From assembly GCF_001552475.1 (NCBI RefSeq), contig NZ_BCRG01000012.1, positions 60,454 to 124,453 of the forward strand: a stretch of DNA of 64,000 nt, given 5' to 3'. Every line of letters begins with the position of its first letter. Positions within the stretch are counted from its first letter, which is position 1. This DNA comes from Microbacterium oleivorans NBRC 103075 (GTDB lineage: Bacteria > Actinomycetota > Actinomycetes > Actinomycetales > Microbacteriaceae). Shown here piece after piece: positions 1 to 6,948 of the stretch. The translations under genes were made by a program, and so were the position numbers. The notes below the pieces were generated by a model. It did no database searches and had not been told where the DNA came from. It saw only the letters and a list, made by a program, of their open reading frames with translations.

Positions 1-414
1 TCCGCTCTTTCCCAGCTCGAGCTGGCGTATGCGCCTCAGTACGGTTCGGCGAAGGACGCGATCAACATGGCGGGGTACGTCGCCGAGAACCTGGCGACCG
101 GAACGGACCGGACCATCCAGTGGCACGAAGTGGATGCTGCACGGGTGGCCGGCGCGGTCGTCGTCGACGTGCGGACGAACGGCGAGCATGAGGCGGGCGC
201 GATTCCCGGATCGATCCTCCTGCCGCTCGACGACCTGCGCGAGCGCCACGGAGAACTGCCGGATGCGCCGCTCATCGTCCACTGCAAGGTGGGTCAGCGC
301 GGGCACACGGCCAGCCGCATCCTGCAGCAGCTCGGTCACGACGTCCGCAATCTCGACGGCGGGTGGCTCACGTGGTCCGACGGCGTCGACGCCGACCTGC
401 GAGAGAAGGGATGA
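1..414 (+). CDS. CoA-disulfide reductase family flavoprotein, C-terminal rhodanese part (5' truncated by window)
   Basis: Only the last 137 codons are present; the frame is open from the first base. The start reads LELAYAPQYGSAKDAIN, typical of the end of the pyridine-nucleotide/FAD domain of CoA-disulfide reductase and NADH oxidase relatives. A rhodanese domain follows, with active-site loop HCKVGQRGH (Cys codon at 283-285, CxxGxR type). Such CoADR-rhodanese fusions handle CoA persulfides and low-molecular-weight persulfides in the cytoplasm (family knowledge). The stop overlaps the start of the next gene, a CstR-like regulator, which fits a sulfide or persulfide stress role. The FAD-binding part and redox Cys lie outside the window. 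Confidence 0.85.
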   Translation, partial: SALSQLELAYAPQYGSAKDAINMAGYVAENLATGTDRTIQWHEVDAARVAGAVVVDVRTNGEHEAGAIPGSILLPLDDLRERHGELPDAPLIVHCKVGQRGHTASRILQQLGHDVRNLDGGWLTWSDGVDADLREKG

Positions 415-695
415 CGGGGATGCCGGACGCAGTGCACGACGCGGATGTCACCCGCCGGGTCGCGAACCGCCTGAAGCGCGCGCATGGTCAGCTCGCCGCG
501 GTGATCGCCGCTGTCGAGGACGGCGGCGACTGCCGAGCGGTCGTCACGCAGTTGGCGGCCGTGTCGAGCGCGATAGACAGGGCCGGGTTCGCGGTCATCG
601 CGACGGCCATGCAGGAGTGCCTTGCCGAGGACGACGGCGACGAGGGACGCGTGCGCATGGCGGAGCTCGAGAAGCTGTTCCTCTCGCTGAGCTGA
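411..695 (+). CDS. CsoR/CstR-family (DUF156) repressor, probably a persulfide sensor
   Basis: A 94-residue all-helical protein of the CsoR/RcnR/CstR family, starting with ATG inside the preceding stop (ATGA overlap), so it is translationally coupled. Family markers are RVANRLKRAHGQL near the N terminus and two conserved cysteines, C41 (GGDCR) and C70 (MQECL), 29 residues apart as in CsoR and CstR. The copper-ligand His four residues before the second Cys is Ala66 here, so the Cu(I) C-H-C site is incomplete. With a CoA-disulfide reductase/rhodanese gene directly upstream, a CstR-type di-cysteine persulfide sensor is more likely than a copper sensor (inference). An ATG nine bases downstream is an alternative start. 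Confidence 0.85.
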   Translation: MTGMPDAVHDADVTRRVANRLKRAHGQLAAVIAAVEDGGDCRAVVTQLAAVSSAIDRAGFAVIATAMQECLAEDDGDEGRVRMAELEKLFLSLS

Positions 696-741
696 CGGGC
701 GAGAGGCGGCATCCGCCCTGTTCAGGGGTGGTTTCGGGGTC

Positions 742-747
742 TACCGT
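742..747 (+). promoter_or_regulatory. -10 element TACCGT of a leaderless VOC gene
   Basis: TACCGT ends six bases before the ATG of the VOC gene, so transcription would start at or next to the start codon. No Shine-Dalgarno sequence is present. The same spacing recurs at nine other genes in the window. Confidence 0.5.
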
Positions 748-753
748 GGGCGG

Positions 754-1149
754 ATGACCGGTCTCACCCCGTACCTGCACTTTCCCGGCTCGGCGCGAGA
801 GGCGCTGACCTTCTATCACGGGGTGTTCGGAGGTGATCTGACGCTGCACACCCTTGCGGACTTCGGACGCACGGACGGTCCCGCGGACGGCATCGCCCAC
901 GGTGAGCTGACGGGACGCGTGCAGCTGTTCGCAGCGGATGCCGGGCCGGACGACCCGTCTTTGGAGCTGCGCGGCATCCTCTTCTCACTGCTCGGCACCG
1001 CCGAGCCCGCCGAGCTCGATAGCTGGTTCACCGCGCTGGCCGAGGGGGGTCAGGTCGTCGACCCGCTCCAGCTGCGCCCATGGGGCGACCACGACGGCAC
1101 GGTGGTCGACCGGTTCGGCGTGACCTGGCTCATCGGCCACGTCGGGTGA
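754..1149 (+). CDS. VOC-superfamily (PhnB/glyoxalase-like) protein
   Basis: 131 residues with the PhnB-type VOC pattern: N-terminal LTPYLHFPGSAREALTFYHG, a middle strand region, and the C-terminal DRFGVTWLIGHVG motif typical of 3-demethylubiquinone methyltransferase-like VOC proteins. The fold is two beta-alpha-beta-beta-beta modules. Substrate cannot be predicted; members include antibiotic-binding proteins, isomerases and uncharacterised stress proteins. It is monocistronic with a likely leaderless start, and is followed by a remnant of a second VOC gene. A frameshifted relative lies near the other end of the window (59949-60409). Confidence 0.8.
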   Translation: MTGLTPYLHFPGSAREALTFYHGVFGGDLTLHTLADFGRTDGPADGIAHGELTGRVQLFAADAGPDDPSLELRGILFSLLGTAEPAELDSWFTALAEGGQVVDPLQLRPWGDHDGTVVDRFGVTWLIGHVG

Positions 1150-1152
1150 CTG

Positions 1153-1323
1153 GTGAGGCTCGGCCGCGTGACCGTCCTCGGAATCGGCGGAGTGTTCTTC
1201 CGCAGTCGTGATCCTCAGGCTCGCGCGGCCTGGTACCGGCAGCACCTCGGCATCGAGGCAGGCTTTGACACCGCGCCCCTATCGGTGCAGAACGCATCGC
1301 GGAAGATCTTGACGTACGGCTGA
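1153..1323 (+). pseudogene. Remnant of a VOC (glyoxalase-like) gene
   Basis: A short open frame (GTG at 1153 or 1168, TGA at 1321) begins like a VOC protein: VTVLGIGGVFFRSRDPQARA, then AWYRQHLGIEAGF. After about 35 residues the similarity stops and the frame ends at about 51-56 residues, against about 120-130 for the family. The next gene starts 15 bases later. I read this as a 3'-deleted relic, perhaps with a small non-homologous tail; expression as a short peptide cannot be excluded. Confidence 0.6.
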
Positions 1324-1337
1324 TCTGCCGATGGTGT

Positions 1338-1745
1338 GTGCTCATGCAGATGGGGAGCCTCTTCGCCGATGCGTACCTCGCGGAGATCATCAACGCGCGC
1401 GATGCCGCCCGCCGCCGTGCCGCGATCCATCGCCTCATCCACCCCGACATCCGTCACATGAGTTTCGACCGGCTCGTGCACGGACGAGAGGCATTCGAGC
1501 TCCGGGTGAATGAGCTGGTGGCGCCGATGACACCGCGAATGCGGGTGTCCCTGCGCGGCGAGCCGGAAGCCGTCGACAACACCGTCTTCTTCCGGTGGCA
1601 GATGTCGGAGGACGATCCGGTCCCCCTCGCGAAGGGCGGTGCGTTCGTGGTTCTCGACGAGGGGATGGCGACGTGGTTCTACGCCACGGCGACCCTCACG
1701 AGTCCGGTCGATCCTTCGCTCCCGCGAGCGGACCGCGGGGGCTGA
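1338..1745 (+). CDS. SnoaL-like / NTF2-fold protein
   Basis: 135 residues (GTG at 1338; the ATG at 1344 is equally possible). An N-terminal helix with LFADAYLAEIINARDAARRR leads into IHPDIRHMSFDRLVHGREA and then beta-rich stretches ending in VVLDEGMATWFYATATLT. This looks like a SnoaL-like NTF2 cone fold of about 120-135 residues. Such proteins are small-molecule-binding or isomerase-like domains with no predictable substrate. The start lies just after the VOC remnant, and no clear Shine-Dalgarno sequence is visible. Confidence 0.6.
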   Translation: MLMQMGSLFADAYLAEIINARDAARRRAAIHRLIHPDIRHMSFDRLVHGREAFELRVNELVAPMTPRMRVSLRGEPEAVDNTVFFRWQMSEDDPVPLAKGGAFVVLDEGMATWFYATATLTSPVDPSLPRADRGG

Positions 1746-1857
1746 ATCCGGCGGGACTCGACCTCGCACGGCAGCTCAGCAGCGGAACGATGCCCAGGGT
1801 TTCGACGTTTCCCGACCGTAGCTCTGCAAGCGAAACGCGCGCGAGCGCCGGGAGCGG

Positions 1858-2895
1858 CTAGCTGCTGGGGGAGCGCCCACCCCGCCGCACGATCGCCGAA
1901 ACCACGGCGACGACGGTGCCCGCAACGATCCCGAGGAGGGTCTCCCACAACCGATCGGTCAAAAGGACCGCGACGGTGGTCGGAGCCGCGAGCTGGACCA
2001 TCAGGAGGGCGAGCGGTGTGATGAAGATCATGGCGATCGCGTAGTTGCGGCCGACGAACAGTTCGGCGCCCACCTGCAGCGCCACGGCGATGAGGATGAC
2101 GGCAAGCGGGGGGACGCCCAGCGCCAGCACAGCGGCCGCGACCAGGACGCCCAAGACCGTCCCGACCAGTCGCTGAAGGCCGCGGATGACACGCGCCTTC
2201 ACGTGGGGTCCGCTCACGGCAGCGACGGCGCCGACCATCGCCCAGTACCAGTGCGAGTCGAGGAGGAGCAGACCGGCGATGCCGGCCAGGATCGTCGCCG
2301 CCGCGACGGTGATCGCCATCTCCGCGGCCACCGCCCCCACGGGAATGCGGTTCTTCGACCGGGACAGACGCGGGAGGGCTCGGGCCGTCACGGATTCGTA
2401 GACGAAGGTGACGATCAGGGAGAACACGACGGCCGCCAGTCCGACGCCGAGCACGCTGCCGAGACGGGATGCGTCCGCGGGAATGGATGCCGTCGCGCCT
2501 GCCGCAAACACGGCGAACAGCCCGCCCGGTGGATGCCATTGCGCCGCGTAGGCGAGCAGAGTCACCGCCGAGGCGACAGCGGCCACGACGACCACGGCCC
2601 ACACCGACGGCAGGTGGGCGACCGAGACTGCGGTCCCGATGAGCATCGAGGCGACCATCACGGCCCCGGCGGCCAGTTGCATCCTGATCCGGTCGCCGAT
2701 CGGATCCGTGCGGCCGTACAGGGCGGCGAATGCGCCGAAGCTGGCGTAGATGCTCAGGTCAAGACGGCCGATCGACCACAGGATGAGCAGCGGAACCCCG
2801 ACACTGATCGCGGCGCGGATCGCCACCGTGTGATCACGGTCGTACGGTCCCACGCGGATGACCCCGGTCCAGATCCGGCCGCGCGAGGTGTTCAC
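1858..2895 (-). CDS. FUSC-family (aromatic-acid exporter-like) membrane protein
   Basis: 345 residues, strongly hydrophobic, with about ten membrane segments in two clusters separated by a cytoplasmic Arg/Lys-rich linker (ALPRLSRSKNRIP, about residue 178-190). The repeat of two similar halves, HPPGGLFAVFAAGA in the first and HWYWAMVGAVAAVSGPHVKA in the second, is the FUSC pattern. Family members export aromatic acids or other weak acids across the plasma membrane; the substrate here is unknown. The GTG start is preceded by a -10-like TAGTCT at leaderless spacing. The intergenic region shared with the rightward gene holds a 7-bp inverted repeat that may be an operator. Confidence 0.8.
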   Translation of the reverse strand: MNTSRGRIWTGVIRVGPYDRDHTVAIRAAISVGVPLLILWSIGRLDLSIYASFGAFAALYGRTDPIGDRIRMQLAAGAVMVASMLIGTAVSVAHLPSVWAVVVVAAVASAVTLLAYAAQWHPPGGLFAVFAAGATASIPADASRLGSVLGVGLAAVVFSLIVTFVYESVTARALPRLSRSKNRIPVGAVAAEMAITVAAATILAGIAGLLLLDSHWYWAMVGAVAAVSGPHVKARVIRGLQRLVGTVLGVLVAAAVLALGVPPLAVILIAVALQVGAELFVGRNYAIAMIFITPLALLMVQLAAPTTVAVLLTDRLWETLLGIVAGTVVAVVSAIVRRGGRSPSS

Positions 2896-2901
2896 TCCTC
2901 G

Positions 2902-2907
2902 AGACTA
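2902..2907 (-). promoter_or_regulatory. -10 element TAGTCT of the leaderless FUSC gene
   Basis: Read on the minus strand, TAGTCT is followed by six bases and then the GTG start, so the transcript would begin at the start codon. Confidence 0.5.
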
Positions 2908-2957
2908 CGAGGGTGTGCACCGTCGTCGTTACGGACGAACAACCGTTGCCGAGTGGA

Positions 2958-2976
2958 TAGTGAATCTGCTTCACTA
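2958..2976. promoter_or_regulatory. Inverted repeat TAGTGAA-N5-TTCACTA, candidate operator
   Basis: A perfect 7-bp inverted repeat with a 5-base spacer between the divergent FUSC gene and the small gene at 3034. It has the size of a dimeric repressor site. No regulator gene adjoins it, so the binding protein is unknown. Confidence 0.4.
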
Positions 2977-3033
2977 CACCGATACCCATCAGTCAACGCC
3001 AGATGACGACACCAGCCGAAGGCGGATCCCCGC

Positions 3034-3393
3034 ATGACCTACGTCATGATCCTGCCCAAGAACGAGCACGCTCAGTCGCGGATGACCGAGGACTGCGATG
3101 CCGCCATGGACTTGCTGTTCCTCGCCGTGAAAGAGATCCTGCAGATCCCGGACAGCGACATCATTCTCGAGTTGACCCGATGCACCACGGTCGCTTTCAA
3201 CCGATCGGCCGTAGATGCTGCGGTTGCGCCCGATGTCGTCCTGACGTTCGCGACCAGCGATCGGGACCTACAACCTCGATTCGACACCCTCTGCGACCGG
3301 GTGTTGAGCGATTGGAACGACCGGTTCGGAGACCTGAAACTCGAAGTGTGGGTGAGCCTTATCGACGCCTGGGCCGCCAACACCGAGGCGTGA
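3034..3393 (+). CDS. Uncharacterised small protein, possibly tautomerase-fold
   Basis: 119 residues, soluble, not recognised with confidence. The order strand (TYVMILPKN), long helix (MTEDCDAAMDLLFLAVKEIL), strand (DIILELTRC), then strand-helix-strand ending KLEVWVSLIDAW suggests two beta-alpha-beta units as in MIF/cis-CaaD-type tautomerases of similar length. The catalytic N-terminal proline of that superfamily is absent (the protein begins Met-Thr), so an enzymatic tautomerase role is doubtful. It is divergent from the FUSC gene and convergent with the nuclease-fold gene. Confidence 0.55.
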   Translation: MTYVMILPKNEHAQSRMTEDCDAAMDLLFLAVKEILQIPDSDIILELTRCTTVAFNRSAVDAAVAPDVVLTFATSDRDLQPRFDTLCDRVLSDWNDRFGDLKLEVWVSLIDAWAANTEA

Positions 3394-3410
3394 CCGCGAA
3401 GGAAGCGATC

Positions 3411-5303
3411 TCAGCGGAAGATGCCCTTGATGAGGATCGGATGGTGGTCCGACCCGAGCGGCGTGACGAATCGGCCGTTCTTCATCTTCCCGGCCTGCTC
3501 CCACGACGTCACGATGGTCCGCGACGGCTTCACCATGACTTTGTCGACGTGAGCGCCCCACGTCACCGAGACGACCGGCTTCGCGCTCATTTTGGGGTTG
3601 GCGGAGTTGTAGTGCTGACCGGTGAGGCTGCGCGCCTGGTCGAACGCGTCCGCCCATCCCCGCTTGAGAAGGACGGATGCCGTCGCGTCGCCCTCTCGGC
3701 CCTTGCTGACATTGAAGTCACCGAGCAGCACCGGCGAGGCGCCTCGAAGCGCAGGGTTGGACTTCCCGAGCTGGTTCATCGTCTGATTGACGAACGTTGC
3801 GAGCTGGTCCGCCTCATACTGACGCTGCTTCGTCGACGCCTTCGAGGTGCCGACCACGAGGTGCGTGTTGAACACGACGACGTACTGACCTGAGCTGTGC
3901 CGGAGGGCTGCCCACGCGACGCCCTTGCCCGACGAGGCGTACCTGCTGGCGAACTTCTTGGTGCCCGTGGTTTGCACCTTCGCTCTCACAGGGACCTTCG
4001 CGAACGTGCCGTTTCGGACCAGGATGTCGTTCTGCCCGTTGAGGGCGAAAGAGTAGCCGGCCGGCGCCTTCGTGTACTTCGATGCCTCCTGAAGTCCGAC
4101 GATGCCGGGAGCGAGCTCCCGGATGCGCGAGTCGATGATCGGCTTCCGCTTCGCGATTCCGGAGCATGCGTTCGAGCAGACGTTCCACGTCATCACTGAG
4201 TACGCCTTCGCCTTGCCGGGGCTCGTCTCCGCAGCGATCGTCCGGTGCGCGACACGGGCGGACCCGACACCGGGACCGACGTTGTTGGTCGGGACGACGC
4301 GGACGAAATAGTCCTGCCCCTTGCGGAGCTTCGTGAGGGTGGCTTTGGAGGAGCGGACCGTCATGGTCGGCGTGGTCATCTTCCCGGCAGCGTCGAAGGA
4401 CGTGGCGGCGAAGACGTTGTACCCGGTGGCGCGTTTCACGTCGCCCCAGTCGATGGTCAGCGTCGCGCCGGATTTCTCGAGGGACGCTCCGACGAAGGTC
4501 ACGAGCCCGGTCGCCTCCGGCCGGGAGGTGTACCAGGGGTATTTCATGTCCGACTGTGTACGAGTGGTGTGCGGGATGCGGTTGGCGCTCTGACCGCGGC
4601 CGAGGTTGTTCCGAGCGGCGACACGGATCGTGTACTTCACGCCGGGCTTGAGGCCTGTGATCTCGGCCGTCGAGCGACTGACCTGCTTCGTGGGGGTCGT
4701 CATCGTGAAGACACCATCGAAGCTGGTGGACACGAACACGTCGTAGGAGTTGGCGCGAGCGACGTCGGCCCAGTCGAGCTTCATCGTCGAACCGGACGGC
4801 GTCCACGAGGCGCCGACGACAGTGACCTGGCCAGTGGCGGCGGGGGCGGAGGTGTACCACCGCTCGCCCTGCGCAAGTGTGATCTGTCGGATGCGAGCAG
4901 ACCCGACCCCGCGTCCGGCGCTGTTCACGGGTACGACGCGGAACGTGTACTCCTTGCCTGCAGCCAAGCCGCTCACCGTGGCAGTCGCTGCCGTCACCGT
5001 CTTGGTGGGCGTCGTCATCGTCGGGATCGCATCCCACTCGCGCGAGGCGAACACCTCGTACCGCGATGCTCCGGCCACCTTCGGCCACGAAAGTGTCACC
5101 GTGGAGCCGGCCGATGTCCACGTACCGCCGACGACGCTGACCACAGACATGGCTTGAGGCCGGGCGGGGGCAGTGGCCGCGAGAGTTGCCGCGGTGGGAG
5201 CCGCGGCCTGGGCAGCGGATGTCGGAATGACAAGGGCAACGACGAGCAGCACGCAAGCGCCGACTCGAACGGCGCCGTGACGGAGGCGATGGGTCGCGGA
5301 CAT
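3411..5303 (-). CDS. Secreted protein: three fibronectin-III domains plus endonuclease/exonuclease/phosphatase domain
   Basis: 630 residues. An N-terminal signal peptide (basic n-region, hydrophobic VGACVLLVVALVIP, cleavage near AQA-AAP) directs export. Three similar fibronectin type III modules follow (about 52-145, 155-250, 262-357), each with a GxSWTxSGSTxxLxW-like start, a YxVFxSxxxD core and a VRVxxxNxxGxGxxS end. The C terminus (about 370-630) is an EEP-family domain with MTWNV, GLQEAS, NTHLVV, LLGDFN and the final GSDHHPI, so the catalytic residues are retained. An extracellular DNase or phosphodiesterase/phosphatase role is likely. There is no sorting signal or C-terminal anchor. Start chosen at the ATG before the signal peptide. 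Confidence 0.85.
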   Translation of the reverse strand: MSATHRLRHGAVRVGACVLLVVALVIPTSAAQAAAPTAATLAATAPARPQAMSVVSVVGGTWTSAGSTVTLSWPKVAGASRYEVFASREWDAIPTMTTPTKTVTAATATVSGLAAGKEYTFRVVPVNSAGRGVGSARIRQITLAQGERWYTSAPAATGQVTVVGASWTPSGSTMKLDWADVARANSYDVFVSTSFDGVFTMTTPTKQVSRSTAEITGLKPGVKYTIRVAARNNLGRGQSANRIPHTTRTQSDMKYPWYTSRPEATGLVTFVGASLEKSGATLTIDWGDVKRATGYNVFAATSFDAAGKMTTPTMTVRSSKATLTKLRKGQDYFVRVVPTNNVGPGVGSARVAHRTIAAETSPGKAKAYSVMTWNVCSNACSGIAKRKPIIDSRIRELAPGIVGLQEASKYTKAPAGYSFALNGQNDILVRNGTFAKVPVRAKVQTTGTKKFASRYASSGKGVAWAALRHSSGQYVVVFNTHLVVGTSKASTKQRQYEADQLATFVNQTMNQLGKSNPALRGASPVLLGDFNVSKGREGDATASVLLKRGWADAFDQARSLTGQHYNSANPKMSAKPVVSVTWGAHVDKVMVKPSRTIVTSWEQAGKMKNGRFVTPLGSDHHPILIKGIFR

Positions 5304-5392
5304 GAGACGCCTCCTGGTGATCTGTGCAAGGGTACAGCCAGCCGCACGTCGCGAACCAGTGCCCGAAATGTCGCCCTCGCTCGCGCAAACGA

Positions 5393-5430
5393 CGAAGCCG
5401 GTCGGGGGTTTTCACCACCGACCGGCTTCG
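5393..5430 (-). terminator. Rho-independent terminator of tRNA-Leu
   Basis: A 13-bp stem (CGAAGCCGGTCGG and its complement) closes a 12-base loop. On the minus strand it lies 15 bases beyond the tRNA 3' end and is followed by TCGTTT. Confidence 0.7.
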
Positions 5431-5444
5431 ATTCGCACTGTCTG

Positions 5445-5528
5445 TGCGCGAGGGGGGAGTTGAACCCCCACGCCCTTTCGGGCACTGGCACCTGAAGCCA
5501 GCGCGTCTGCCTATTCCGCCACTCGCGC
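5445..5528 (-). tRNA. tRNA-Leu (CAG anticodon)
   Basis: An 84-base cloverleaf without encoded CCA. The acceptor stem is GCGCGAG/CTCGCGC with discriminator A. The anticodon stem CTGGC/GCCAG closes the loop TTCAGGT, giving anticodon CAG (decodes CUG). The extra stem GTGCCCGAAAGGGCGT marks a class II (Leu) tRNA, and the T-loop GTTCAACTC is present. It is transcribed away from fhaA and followed by a terminator. Confidence 0.93.
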
Positions 5529-5671
5529 GAACCCGTGTCGCCACGGGATCAACTTTCCGAGGATATCATGGCGCGAGCCTGCCGGAGAAACGGCCGCAGC
5601 CTTGTTCCCCAGACCCTGCCAGGGTCGACAACTAGCATGTGAGCACCGGTCCAGACTGCCTAAGGAGCCCC

Positions 5672-6403
5672 GTGGGACTACTTGACAGCTTCGAGAAGGG
5701 GATCGAGCGCGCCGTGAACGGTGCGTTCGCTAAAACCTTCCGCAGCGGTGTGCAGCCTGTCGAAATCGCCTCTGCACTGCGATCCGAACTCGACACGAAA
5801 GCAGCCGTCGTCTCGCGCGACCGCATCCTCGTGCCCAACACACTTGTCGTCCGGCTGGCTCCGGCCGACCACGAGCGGATGGGTGCTCTCGGCCGAACTC
5901 TGCACGACGAGCTCGTGCAGCTGGTCGAGGGTCACGCCAAGGCGCAGCAGTACAGCTTCGCCGGCCCGGTGTCGCTCGCCATCAACTCCGACGAGTCCCT
6001 GACGACGGGTACCGTCCGGGTCGACTCGCAGTCGGCCGGCACCGAAGACGTGTCGTGGCACGGCGTCGTCGAGATCGACGGCCACCAGCACCCCCTCGCT
6101 TCCAGCCGCACGATCATCGGACGAGGAACGGATGCCGACATCACGATCTCCGACGCCGGCACCAGCCGCCGGCACGTCGAGATCCTGTGGGACGGGCGTC
6201 GCGCGATGGTCCGCGATCTGGGCTCCACCAACGGCACGCAGCTGAACGGCCAGAAGGTCTCGGAGGCGGCTCTCGAGCCCGACTCCGTCGTCACCATCGG
6301 CCGCACGCGCATCACGTTCCGTGTCGTCGCCCAGGCATCCCGCATCCCTCCGCGGCCGCAGGATCCCGCGACCCGCTTGTTCGACCTGGGAGGCCAGGCA
6401 TGA
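5672..6403 (+). CDS. fhaA: FhaA: DUF3662 and FHA-domain protein
   Basis: 243 residues, starting at GTG with the Shine-Dalgarno AAGGAG eight bases upstream; the earlier in-frame ATG lacks one. The N-terminal DUF3662 domain (GLLDSFEKGIERAVNGAFAK, about 1-125) is joined to a C-terminal FHA domain (about 145-225) with IIGRGTDADI, SRRH and DLGSTNGT, the phosphothreonine-binding signature. In mycobacteria FhaA binds phosphorylated PknB and the MurJ pseudokinase domain at the septum and poles. It is the first gene of the tightly overlapping fhaA-fhaB-pstP-rodA-pbpA-pknA run. Confidence 0.95.
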   Translation: MGLLDSFEKGIERAVNGAFAKTFRSGVQPVEIASALRSELDTKAAVVSRDRILVPNTLVVRLAPADHERMGALGRTLHDELVQLVEGHAKAQQYSFAGPVSLAINSDESLTTGTVRVDSQSAGTEDVSWHGVVEIDGHQHPLASSRTIIGRGTDADITISDAGTSRRHVEILWDGRRAMVRDLGSTNGTQLNGQKVSEAALEPDSVVTIGRTRITFRVVAQASRIPPRPQDPATRLFDLGGQA

Positions 6404-6936
6404 GTGAACTGACTCTTCTGCTGCTGCAGATCGGGTTCCTGATCCTGCTGTGGTTCTTCGTCTTCGCAGTTGTCTATTCGCTGCGCGCCGACCTGTTCGG
6501 CGTCAAGGTGCGGAAGATGCCCGAGCCGGCGGCGGCAGCGCCCGGTCCGATCGCCACGGCGTCGGCGAATGCCGAGACCTCGATCGTCTCGCCCATCATC
6601 AGCCGGCCCGCCGCCCCCACCGGTCCGCAGAAGGCGACGACCCACACCGTCTCACGCATCGTGATCACGAGCGGTCCCAAGGCGGGGCTCGAGCTCCCCC
6701 TCGGCGACGAGCCGCTGACGATCGGGCGCTCGAGCGAATCGGGACTCGTCATCCGTGACGATTACACCTCGAGCCACCACGCCCGTCTCGTCCTCTGGGG
6801 CGAGCAGTGGATGGTCCAGGACCTGGATTCGACGAACGGCACCTGGCACGACGGCGAGCGCGTCGCTTCCCCCGTCCCCGTGATCGTCGGCGCGCCCATC
6901 AAGGTCGGCGCCACGACGTTCGAGCTGCGGAAGTAA
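6400..6936 (+). CDS. fhaB: FhaB (FipA): membrane-anchored FHA protein
   Basis: 178 residues, ATG inside the fhaA stop (ATGA overlap). One N-terminal membrane segment (about 5-26, LLLLQIGFLILLWFFVFAVV) is followed by a Pro/Ala-rich linker and a C-terminal FHA domain (about 95-170) with TIGRSSESGL, SSHHARL and DLDSTNGT. It recognises phosphothreonine on kinase substrates in the division machinery; the mycobacterial orthologue connects FtsZ and FtsQ under oxidative stress. Part of the Ser/Thr kinase operon. Confidence 0.93.
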   Translation: MSELTLLLLQIGFLILLWFFVFAVVYSLRADLFGVKVRKMPEPAAAAPGPIATASANAETSIVSPIISRPAAPTGPQKATTHTVSRIVITSGPKAGLELPLGDEPLTIGRSSESGLVIRDDYTSSHHARLVLWGEQWMVQDLDSTNGTWHDGERVASPVPVIVGAPIKVGATTFELRK

Positions 6937-6948
6937 CGGCCCGCACCG

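Noticed and set aside
3003..3893. A 296-codon plus-strand frame overlapping the small gene at 3034 and the nuclease-fold gene
   Set aside because: It is Arg-rich, has no recognisable domain, and conflicts with two better-supported genes.
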